From positions 5,081-15,408 of the forward strand of contig JAHELX010000072.1 of the NCBI GenBank assembly GCA_024643945.1: 10,328 bases of DNA. Reading direction: 5' to 3'. Positions within the stretch are counted from its first letter, which is position 1; each line of letters begins with the position of its first letter. Positions 1-6,276 of this stretch are shown piece by piece. The notes below the pieces were generated by a model, which saw only the letters and a program-made list of their open reading frames with translations, did no database searches and was not told the origin of the DNA. The position numbers were made by a program, and so were the translations under genes. Origin of the DNA: Anaerolineales bacterium (GTDB lineage Bacteria; Chloroflexota; Anaerolineae; 4572-78; NAK82).

Positions 1-68
1 ACACACATTGTTCAACGTCTACACTGTTATCATCTGTTATTATTGCCTTGCACCCGTAATTATACAGG

Positions 69-141
69 CGCCCCCGGCAGGACTCGAACCTGCGGCACGC
101 GGTTTAGGAAACCGCTGCTCTATCCTCTGAGCTACGGGGGC
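69..141 (-). tRNA. tRNA-Arg, anticodon CCU
   Basis: The minus strand folds into a complete 73-base cloverleaf. It has a 7-bp acceptor stem (GCCCCCG with CGGGGGC), a D arm with 4-bp stem GCTC/GAGC, and a 5-bp anticodon stem GCGGT/ACCGC. The anticodon stem encloses the loop TTCCTAA. A 5-base variable region GTGCC follows, then a T arm GCAGG/CCTGC with loop TTCGAGT, and discriminator G. The central loop triplet CCT reads AGG codons, so the amino acid is arginine. The 3' CCA is not encoded (the genome has CCT there) and would be added after transcription. All stems pair perfectly, so the gene looks functional. No intrinsic terminator is visible in the 68 bases after it. Confidence 0.97.
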
Positions 142-171
142 AGAAAAAGCTATTTATGACTTGACTTTCAA

Positions 172-200
172 ATTTTACTTAAGGCAGGGGAAATTGTCAA
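172..200 (-). promoter_or_regulatory. Sigma70-type promoter of tRNA-Arg
   Basis: On the minus strand a perfect -35 box TTGACA (195-200) is followed, after exactly 17 bases, by TAAAAT (172-177), which matches five of six bases of TATAAT. Transcription would begin near 165, giving a short leader of about 24 bases before the tRNA 5' end. The close match, the ideal spacing and the position in front of a stable RNA gene make this a confident call. Confidence 0.85.
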
Positions 201-271
201 TAACCGGGTTTTCAACAATGGTCCCAACTGCCCATGAGTGACGCAGTCCGCGTAGCCGTGGCCGCACGTTT

Positions 272-892
272 TCATGCACCTAACAGTTCTTCTAACTGTC
301 CCCGAGCCTGGGCAGGGGCGGCGAAGTGAACGACGTACATGCCCAGGCGGCGAGCGGCTTCTACGTTTTCAGTAAAATCATCCACGAAGACCGACTCGGA
401 AGGCGATACTCCCAGCCGCTGCATCGCAATATGATAAATGCGCGCGTCGGGTTTCATCATGCCCACCTCAGCCGAGGTGATGAAGACGTCAAAGCAATCG
501 GCAAAGCCAAATTTCTTGGCCATAGCTCGACCATCTCGAGCCCAACTGTTGCTGAGCATACCAGTGTGGTAGCGCGCGCGCAGCCTTCGGATATAGTCGC
601 ACAAATCGTAATCAACTTGGTCGCCAGCCCAGAAGTCGTGCTTAAGGGTCGCCAATTCGTCGCGATTCAGGCCCAAGTGTGTACCTACCCAGGTCCACAC
701 CTCCTGCGAAGAAGCCTGACCGAGTTGGGCTTTGCGTCCTGGCTCGCTATTAAAGACTAGCTGGGCCAAACTGCCTGGCTTCAATCCTAGACGTGCTTCC
801 CATTTGCGCCGGCCGCTCTGGTCGTGAGTGCGAACCAGCACTCCTCCTACGTCGAAGATCACACTTTTGATTAGCGTAGCGTTGTAATCCAT
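272..892 (-). CDS. HAD-superfamily hydrolase (YihX/epoxide-hydrolase-like subgroup)
   Basis: This 206-residue protein has all the HAD phosphatase landmarks. Motif I is FDVGGVL with nucleophile D14, motif II has S114 in GMLSNSW, motif III has K147 in MMKPD, and motif IV is VDD at 170-172. A helical cap lies between motifs I and II (about residues 20-100). The usual second acid of motif I (DxD) is Gly16. The YihX-like sugar-phosphate phosphatases also lack it, so activity is still likely, but the substrate is unknown. A longer frame exists to an ATG at 940. I prefer the start at 892 because AGGAGA lies 9 bases upstream, and because the predicted promoter places the 940 codon upstream of the transcript start. 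The gene is divergent from dnaG and not obviously tied to it in function. No clear terminator is seen in 201-271. Confidence 0.88.
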   Translation of the reverse strand: MDYNATLIKSVIFDVGGVLVRTHDQSGRRKWEARLGLKPGSLAQLVFNSEPGRKAQLGQASSQEVWTWVGTHLGLNRDELATLKHDFWAGDQVDYDLCDYIRRLRARYHTGMLSNSWARDGRAMAKKFGFADCFDVFITSAEVGMMKPDARIYHIAMQRLGVSPSESVFVDDFTENVEAARRLGMYVVHFAAPAQARGQLEELLGA

Positions 893-901
893 TGGGGCTG
901 T

Positions 902-907
902 TCTCCT
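902..907 (-). promoter_or_regulatory. Ribosome binding site fixing the hydrolase start
   Basis: The minus strand reads AGGAGA, then 9 bases, then ATG at 892. This strong Shine-Dalgarno sequence decides between the internal ATG (892) and the longer open frame from 940. Confidence 0.8.
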
Positions 908-926
908 GGATAGCAGACCAGTACCT

Positions 927-956
927 ATCCTACTACCCATCGATGAAAGTTGTCAA
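927..956 (-). promoter_or_regulatory. Sigma70-type promoter of the HAD hydrolase gene
   Basis: A perfect TTGACA (951-956) on the minus strand is followed, after 18 bases, by TAGGAT (927-932), a four-of-six match to the -10 consensus. The expected start of transcription is near 920, leaving a leader of about 28 bases that contains the AGGAGA ribosome site. The weaker -10 and 18-base spacer suggest modest strength. Confidence 0.6.
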
Positions 957-1112
957 GATTCAAAGCGTTTTTGTGAGCGTTAACCTGATTGGGGCGGCGA
1001 TGAGGTTTTGACGTAGAAACATAGCCTAATCTCAATGTGCTCAGAAGGGGGCTTTTGGGCCTGCATCAGTAGGGCTGAAAGAATTCCTTGCCAAGGTGCG
1101 ATTTGATCCTTT

Positions 1113-1141
1113 TTGCATGAACGGTTGTTCCTGTGTATAAT
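1113..1141 (+). promoter_or_regulatory. Probable promoter of the dnaG-rpoD unit
   Basis: A perfect -10 box TATAAT (1136-1141) is preceded, at 17 bases, by TTGCAT (1113-1118), a partial -35 box with the key TTG. Transcription would start near 1148, leaving about 43 bases of leader before dnaG. The dnaG frame is open through this region from a TTG at 1113, but a start there would lie inside the promoter, which supports the downstream ATG. Confidence 0.65.
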
Positions 1142-1175
1142 AGCCCTGTGTGGTTTAGGCGATGCCTTACAGCGG

Positions 1176-1182
1176 AAGAGGA
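1176..1182 (+). promoter_or_regulatory. Ribosome binding site deciding the dnaG start
   Basis: AAGAGGA lies 8 bases before the ATG at 1191. Two other ATGs at 1183 and 1186 lie between them but are out of frame and too close to the ribosome site to compete well. Confidence 0.65.
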
Positions 1183-1190
1183 ATGATGGC

Positions 1191-3173
1191 ATGGGGGTGA
1201 TTGACGAGGTTAAAAATAGGATCGATATAATAGAGCTTATCTCTAGCTACGTCCCGCTAAAAAAGGCTGGTCGCAACTATAAGGGATTATGTCCTTTCCA
1301 CACTGAGAAGACCCCTTCATTTGTTGTCTTTCCCGACACACAAACCTGGCATTGCTTTGGTGCGTGCGGCACGGGAGGTGACATTTTTCGTTTCATTATG
1401 CAGCGCGAAGGGATGGATTTCTCCGAAGCGTTGCGTGAGCTCGCTCGACGAGCCGGTGTACCTCTTTCCCCGCCGACGCCTCAATCAGAGGCGGCCGATA
1501 AGCAGCGTGAAAAGCTCTTAGACATTCACGCGGCGGCTGCCCAATATTTTCACTATTTGTTGCGGCAATCCAAAGAGGGTGCCCACGCGCGGGAGTATCT
1601 GACCAGTCGAGCGATCAGTTCTGAAACTGATGAACGATTCCTGCTTGGTTATGCGTTAAATACATGGGAGGGACTTAAGAGTCACCTCATCAATCGGGGT
1701 TATCAAGAAGACGACTTGGTTGAGGCTGGCTTGTTGGTAAAGAAGGAGACCGGCAGCAGCTACGACCGCTTTCGTGATCGCCTTATCATTCCTATCCGAA
1801 ATGTACAGGGCCGGGTCATTGCCTTTGGGGCGCGGGCGCTCAATCCCAACGACGTGCCCAAGTATCTAAATTCACCCCAGTCTCCGCTTTTTGATAAGAG
1901 TAGCACCCTTTTTGGTCTCGATTTGGCCAAAAAGGCCATTCGTGACGCTGACCGAGCAGTTATCGTCGAAGGGTACATGGATGTGCTGTCAGCTCATCAA
2001 CGTGGGTATGCCAATGTGGTCGCCGGTATGGGCACCGCGCTGACCGAGGCACAACTCAAGCTGTTGAAGCGTTTCACCAAGAATTTCGTCCTGGCTTTGG
2101 ATGCCGACGTTGCCGGGGACGCCGCTACCCTGCGCGGGATCACCTTAGCCCGTGAAACGCTGGATCGCCAGGCGGTGCCGGTGCCAACCGGTCAGGGATT
2201 GATCCGCTTTGAAGACCAACTTGATGCCGATATTCGCATCGCTACCTTGCCTCCAGGCCGTGACCCGGACGACATTTTGCGCCAGACCCCTGATCAGTGG
2301 CCAGAGATCATCGAAAAAGCATTGCCTGTCATTGACTTCTACTTGCAAGTAGTGTCGGCTCAATATGACTTGACCACGGCTAAAGGGAAGAGTGCCCTGG
2401 TTCGCGACGTGTTGCCCTTATTGAGGGAAGTCACTGATCGGGTAGAACGTAACCACTACGTAGGCCGCTTGGCCCGACTCGTGAGGATTGACGAACGGGC
2501 GCTCATGGCTGAACTGGATGAGGGTCCCCGGTCATCTACTCTGCATCGACGGCCGTCGATTAAAATCCAGCCGGCCGCCGAGTCTGTGTCAGACGAGCGG
2601 AAGCGTGCCTTTGGCCTGGAAGAGTATTCGCTGGCGGTCCTCCTGGGACAACCAGAGATTTTGCCAGCCGCTAACGATGAATTGGTCAGTATGGACCTGG
2701 CCCTTCTCTCGGTCGATGACTTTCATCACACAGAGAACCAGCATTTATTTCTTCTCTTGTCGGATTGGGCTGCAGGGGGGTTGCCGCCAGGTCCGTATGC
2801 TGAAGAGGGAGAAGGCGGGGGGGCGGTTGAATACCTTCTCAATCAATGTGATCCGTTGTTGCAGGCGCACCTGAATTTCCTGCGCGAACGGTGGGAGGCG
2901 TTGCCGGCTGCGTTGCCCGAGGCGTTGATGAAAGATTTCGTGGCCGGGATTCTCCTGATGCGAGGTCAACATTTGCAGGAGGAAATCGCCAGCCTTCGTT
3001 TTCTCCAAGACGAAGCGGAAGAAAGCCGTATTGAAGAGCAGCGTCTCCACTATCAAAACCTGGTAAACGCTGCCAAGGAGCGATTGCGATTGATCCATTA
3101 CGCGATTGATAGTCGCTCCATTATGGGGCGTCGTCGTGCGGAGGCAGAGCGCTTTGGGTTTGTACGTATATAG
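1191..3173 (+). CDS. dnaG: DNA primase DnaG
   Basis: DnaG makes the RNA primers for lagging-strand synthesis and works with the replicative helicase at the fork. The 660-residue product has the three expected parts. An N-terminal CHC2-type zinc domain has ligands C34, H37, C55 and C59. The RNA-polymerase core ends in a TOPRIM fold with E260 in the EGYMD motif, GTALT, and D304/D306 in DADVAGD. A C-terminal helical region, roughly residue 440 onward, corresponds to the helicase-binding domain. Length is slightly above the usual 580-650. The last two zinc cysteines are spaced C-x3-C (HCFGACG) where the classic primases have C-x2-C. The codons TGC TTT GGT GCG TGC show this directly. The start at 1191 gives the usual N-terminus (MGVIDEVKNRIDIIELI) and has a ribosome site. 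rpoD follows after 43 bases, so the two are probably co-transcribed. Confidence 0.97.
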   Translation: MGVIDEVKNRIDIIELISSYVPLKKAGRNYKGLCPFHTEKTPSFVVFPDTQTWHCFGACGTGGDIFRFIMQREGMDFSEALRELARRAGVPLSPPTPQSEAADKQREKLLDIHAAAAQYFHYLLRQSKEGAHAREYLTSRAISSETDERFLLGYALNTWEGLKSHLINRGYQEDDLVEAGLLVKKETGSSYDRFRDRLIIPIRNVQGRVIAFGARALNPNDVPKYLNSPQSPLFDKSSTLFGLDLAKKAIRDADRAVIVEGYMDVLSAHQRGYANVVAGMGTALTEAQLKLLKRFTKNFVLALDADVAGDAATLRGITLARETLDRQAVPVPTGQGLIRFEDQLDADIRIATLPPGRDPDDILRQTPDQWPEIIEKALPVIDFYLQVVSAQYDLTTAKGKSALVRDVLPLLREVTDRVERNHYVGRLARLVRIDERALMAELDEGPRSSTLHRRPSIKIQPAAESVSDERKRAFGLEEYSLAVLLGQPEILPAANDELVSMDLALLSVDDFHHTENQHLFLLLSDWAAGGLPPGPYAEEGEGGGAVEYLLNQCDPLLQAHLNFLRERWEALPAALPEALMKDFVAGILLMRGQHLQEEIASLRFLQDEAEESRIEEQRLHYQNLVNAAKERLRLIHYAIDSRSIMGRRRAEAERFGFVRI

Positions 3174-3204
3174 AGCATTTGAATCGGGGACAGATTACTG
3201 AAGT

Positions 3205-3210
3205 AGGGAG
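3205..3210 (+). promoter_or_regulatory. Ribosome binding site of rpoD
   Basis: AGGGAG ends 6 bases before the ATG at 3217. The 43-base gap after dnaG holds no terminator and no convincing promoter, which fits co-transcription with dnaG. Confidence 0.7.
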
Positions 3211-3216
3211 TGAATT

Positions 3217-4536
3217 ATGGCCAAGCGGTCGAAGAACGCTGACACGCGCTTGGATCAGCTCCTTTCCCAAGCCAAAGGAAAAGGGGCAAAACAAGAATAT
3301 ACTGCGGAAGACGAGACTCTGGATGATCTCTCTGAGGTTGACGAAGAGTCCGAGAGTGCCGGTCCGCTTTACAAGCAGTTGCTTGAATCCGGCTTTGAAG
3401 TTGTAGAGGAAGAAAAACTCAAGGGTGCAGGTCTGGTCGATTTGGAAGAGCCGCCCGATGCAGAATTAGACCGGGTTAAGGAAGAGCTAGAAGGCCAGGG
3501 CGAACAGAAGGTCGATGACGTGCTGGATCTGGAAGGGCCTGAGTTGACCAGAGATCCTGTGCGGATGTACCTGCGGGAAATCGGCCGGGTGAATTTGCTC
3601 ACAGCCGAAGAAGAGGTGATGCTGGCCCGCAAGATCCAGCAGGGTGTGCGGGCCAGTAAGCAGCTTGAGAAAGATGGCCTGGATCCTGCTAAAATCAAGA
3701 AACTGAAGCGAATGGTGGATGCCGGCGAACAAGCCCGGCGACGCCTGGCTGAGGCTAACCTGCGCTTGGTGGTCAGCGTTGCCAAGCGATATATCGGGCG
3801 GGGGATGAATTTCCTGGACCTGATCCAGGAGGGCAACATTGGTTTGCTGCGGGCGGTGGAAAAATTCGACCATAGGCGGGGTTACAAGTTCTCAACTTAC
3901 GCTTCCTGGTGGATTCGTCAAGCCATCAGTCGCGCCATTGCCGACCAGGCGCGTACAATTCGCATCCCGGTTCACATGGTCGAAACCATCAATCGTCTTA
4001 TCCGCACCCAGCGCCGGCTTCTGCAAGAGTTGGGTCGAGAGCCAACGTCTAAAGAGATTGCACTGGAAATGGAGTTGCTCTCTGAGGAAGATCACCTGGC
4101 CATCGATCAGGCTCGGTCCTCTGACCAGCCGCTTGATCCAGCCGTGGAGCGACGTTGGCGCCGAGCGGCAACCAAAGTGCGCCGCATCATCCGCATTGCG
4201 CAAGAGCCGATGTCGCTGGAGACCCCTATCGGGTCGGAGGAAAATAGCTATCTTGGTGATTTCATTGAAGACGAGTCAGTAGTCGGGCCAGTGGACGCAG
4301 CCTCAAAGCAATTGCTCAAAGAGCAGATGCAAGACATCCTCGACTCTCTCAGCGAGAGGGAGCGCAAGGTACTGGAGATGCGCTTTGGTTTGGTTGACGG
4401 GCAGGGCCGCACGCTAGAAGAGGTAGGTCAGGAATTTGGCGTGACCCGTGAGCGCATCCGGCAGATTGAGGCCAAAGCGCTGCGTAAGTTGCGCCATCCC
4501 ATCCGCAGCCGCAAGTTGCGGGATTATCTGGGATAA
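3217..4536 (+). CDS. rpoD: Primary RNA polymerase sigma factor RpoD/SigA
   Basis: This is the housekeeping sigma factor that directs RNA polymerase to -10/-35 promoters. The 439-residue protein starts with a basic then acidic segment (about 1-110, remnant region 1.1). Region 1.2 begins at [11 protein letters not shown] (113 onward). Region 2 (about 173-250) has the core-binding [13 protein letters not shown] and the -10 melting motif with W231/W232 (ASWWIRQAI). Region 3 includes [11 protein letters not shown] (329 onward). Region 4.2 carries the -35 helix-turn-helix [20 protein letters not shown] (399-418). The segment between regions 1.2 and 2.1 is short, unlike the long insert of E. coli sigma70. 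Region 3 carries about 29 extra residues (roughly 289-318, including [13 protein letters not shown]) compared with Bacillus SigA, probably a lineage trait. The gene is followed by a strong terminator. Confidence 0.97.
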   Translation: MAKRSKNADTRLDQLLSQAKGKGAKQEYTAEDETLDDLSEVDEESESAGPLYKQLLESGFEVVEEEKLKGAGLVDLEEPPDAELDRVKEELEGQGEQKVDDVLDLEGPELTRDPVRMYLREIGRVNLLTAEEEVMLARKIQQGVRASKQLEKDGLDPAKIKKLKRMVDAGEQARRRLAEANLRLVVSVAKRYIGRGMNFLDLIQEGNIGLLRAVEKFDHRRGYKFSTYASWWIRQAISRAIADQARTIRIPVHMVETINRLIRTQRRLLQELGREPTSKEIALEMELLSEEDHLAIDQARSSDQPLDPAVERRWRRAATKVRRIIRIAQEPMSLETPIGSEENSYLGDFIEDESVVGPVDAASKQLLKEQMQDILDSLSERERKVLEMRFGLVDGQGRTLEEVGQEFGVTRERIRQIEAKALRKLRHPIRSRKLRDYLG

Positions 4537-4584
4537 GCCTCACCTCCAAAGCACGTTTCATATTCAGTGAAGAGCTACCAGCTT

Positions 4585-4611
4585 ACGCCCCTTTACGGGG
4601 CGTTTTTGTTT
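4585..4611 (+). terminator. Intrinsic terminator of the dnaG-rpoD unit
   Basis: A perfect 7-bp GC-rich stem, ACGCCCC (4585-4591) with GGGGCGT (4597-4603), encloses a 5-base loop and runs directly into a T-rich tail TTTTTGTTT. The stem sits about 50 bases after the rpoD stop. There is no T-tract on the minus-strand side, so it acts mainly for the plus strand, although the convergent glycan operon ends only about 20 bases away. Confidence 0.92.
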
Positions 4612-4631
4612 AAAATGAAATCAGGGCTGCA

Positions 4632-6260
4632 TTATCGTGGCTGCAAGCGGTAGACGGTCATATTGGCGTGCCCCTGGCGCAATGTCCACTCAAAGTTTGT
4701 CTCGTAGATCGGCGTCAGGCGTGGATCCTGTGCCATACGTCGGTACGCGTCGGACCAATCGGGGAAGAAGACTGCATAGTCAGCGCCCTGGGCTTGCATA
4801 AACTCGATCAATCGCGCCTCGTCGGTGATGAAGGGGATAACTTCTGGTGTGACCAACCCGGCCAGGTCGAGCAGAGGACGAGGGGTAAAATAGCCAATAG
4901 CGCCAATGTCGTGGACAGCGATGAGGCTCTGATCGGGAACGTTGGTTTCTAGCCAGTGTGCCGTCGTTACCATTTCCCCCTGGATGAAGGCGACGTCGGT
5001 GGCGTAGGCGCGAGCGCCGAGTCCCAGGAAGGCAAAGGCCACCATTAGTGCTGAGGCTATCGTCGCCCGGCTGAGGACGCGGGGCAACATAGCCCGGGCA
5101 CCCGGTCGCAGCAGATATGCCATCCCTCCCACGCCAAGCAAGAGGAAAAAAGGGATGACTGGCATCTGATAGCGGCCGTGCTGATAGGTGACGGGCAATC
5201 GTAGCGCGTAAAGAGTCAGATGAGCGAACCACCAGGCAGCCGGAAGCAAGAGGCTGAAAGTTGGAAGTTGGGAGGGCGAGGCTGGAGCTTCGATTTTAGA
5301 GATGGAGCGCCATATTCCGTACACAAATCCCGGCAGCAAGAGCATCTGCCCCCCAACCAGGGTGACGCCAAGCATCATCAGCCACCGTTGCCACAGAGGA
5401 TATAAAGTGAGGAGCGCCCGGTACTCTTGTTGCTTGGCGTAGAAGGTGTTTGGAAACGGGAGGCCGGTGGTCGTATAGTGAAAAACCAGGTAGGGGACCA
5501 ACGGCAAAGCCAGTCCTACCCCTATGGCTGCCCAGGTTGATAGCAGGCGGCCTGGGCAGCCACGCAACCGCCAGCCTACCGCCAGGCCAATCAACCCGAT
5601 CAGCCCGAGCCCTTCTGGTCGGGTTAGTGCCAGCAAGCCTCCCAGGACCCCAAGCACCCACCAACGGCCGGCCATTGATAGTTGATAGAAGTTAGCTGAT
5701 GCTTGATCCTTCTCTTTGGACCCCCGCCACTTGTCGTCGGTCGTCAGCCATACGTTAACCACCAACACGGACAACCAGATATACAGCATTGTTTCCATTC
5801 CAGACACAGCGGCCCAAACCATGTGCCACTCTAAGACACAAAAGAGCCCTGCCAGTGGGCCGGCCCAGGGCTTGCTGGGGAAGAGGCGCGCACCCAGCCG
5901 GGCCATCGTCCAGCCTGTCAAACCCAGAGCAACGATGCCCAGCGCGTAAGTCCATATCTGGTAGGGCAATGCCAGCCAGTAGCCCAGGCTGAGCAACAGG
6001 CTCCACAGAGGAGAGGTAGAGCCGGCGCTAGTTTGACCAGGCACAAAGGCCCATTGGCCGCTAGCCGCCAGATTACGGGCGTAAGTCTGGTGGATCCAGG
6101 CGTCGTCCAGGGGGAAGCCGGTTACACCGTATCCCAGGGCCGCCACCAGGAGATACGTCCCGCCGGCCAGTGTTGCCAGTGCCAACCACACAGGCAGGGC
6201 ACGCTGGGCTGTCGCTATCTTTGGCCAGTTGAGCCTATCGGTGGCGAAATCTGTTTTCAT
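4632..6260 (-). CDS. GT-C type membrane glycosyltransferase
   Basis: This 542-residue protein has about ten hydrophobic segments and a soluble C-terminal tail of about 110 residues. The first membrane helix (about 22-45) is followed by the acidic pair D52/D53 in FPLDDAWIHQTYARN and by GQTSAGSTSPLW. This layout is typical of GT-C enzymes, including the mycobacterial arabinofuranosyltransferase and ArnT/PMT-like groups. They use polyprenyl-phosphate sugars on the outer face of the membrane. The tail has AVHDIGAIGYF and LLDLAGLV, seen in related predicted transferases. Donor and acceptor cannot be inferred. The frame also allows a GTG start at 6287, overlapping the upstream stop by 11 bases. Neither start has a strong ribosome site, so translation is probably coupled to the upstream gene. 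Two loops (about residues 191-196 and 330-335) carry doubled 7-base repeats. Confidence 0.8.
   Translation of the reverse strand: MKTDFATDRLNWPKIATAQRALPVWLALATLAGGTYLLVAALGYGVTGFPLDDAWIHQTYARNLAASGQWAFVPGQTSAGSTSPLWSLLLSLGYWLALPYQIWTYALGIVALGLTGWTMARLGARLFPSKPWAGPLAGLFCVLEWHMVWAAVSGMETMLYIWLSVLVVNVWLTTDDKWRGSKEKDQASANFYQLSMAGRWWVLGVLGGLLALTRPEGLGLIGLIGLAVGWRLRGCPGRLLSTWAAIGVGLALPLVPYLVFHYTTTGLPFPNTFYAKQQEYRALLTLYPLWQRWLMMLGVTLVGGQMLLLPGFVYGIWRSISKIEAPASPSQLPTFSLLLPAAWWFAHLTLYALRLPVTYQHGRYQMPVIPFFLLLGVGGMAYLLRPGARAMLPRVLSRATIASALMVAFAFLGLGARAYATDVAFIQGEMVTTAHWLETNVPDQSLIAVHDIGAIGYFTPRPLLDLAGLVTPEVIPFITDEARLIEFMQAQGADYAVFFPDWSDAYRRMAQDPRLTPIYETNFEWTLRQGHANMTVYRLQPR
5258..5271. repeat. Tandem 7-base repeat (AAGTTGG x2)
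   Basis: AAGTTGG occurs twice in direct succession, followed by a decayed GAGGGCG. On the coding (minus) strand it reads CCAACTT twice and encodes part of a polar loop (residues QLPTF) between membrane segments of the GT-C protein. The array is short, but three other arrays of the same 7-base period occur nearby. Confidence 0.55.
5675..5688. repeat. Tandem 7-base repeat (TTGATAG x2)
   Basis: TTGATAG occurs twice in direct succession, followed by the related AAGTTAG. On the coding strand this gives CTATCAA twice and encodes FYQLSM in a polar loop of the GT-C protein. It is AT-rich compared with the flanking gene sequence. Confidence 0.55.
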
Positions 6261-6276
6261 CTGACAATGACGTCTA

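Noticed and set aside
59..64. TATAAT on the minus strand just after the tRNA
   Set aside because: A matching -35 box would have to lie inside the tRNA 3' half, and none is seen. No gene follows within the window.
69..141. tRNA 3' end as an integration site for a mobile element
   Set aside because: No integrase gene and no duplicated tRNA 3' fragment were seen in the window.
326..760. A 144-codon open frame on the plus strand opposite the HAD gene
   Set aside because: It lies wholly within a well-supported gene, its translation has no recognisable domain, and no ribosome site is evident. The same applies to the other antisense and alternate frames over dnaG, rpoD and the glycan genes.
1117..1143. 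A short open frame (ATG to TAA, eight residues) upstream of dnaG, as a possible leader peptide
   Set aside because: It lies within and upstream of the -10 box of the predicted promoter, so it would not be in the transcript.
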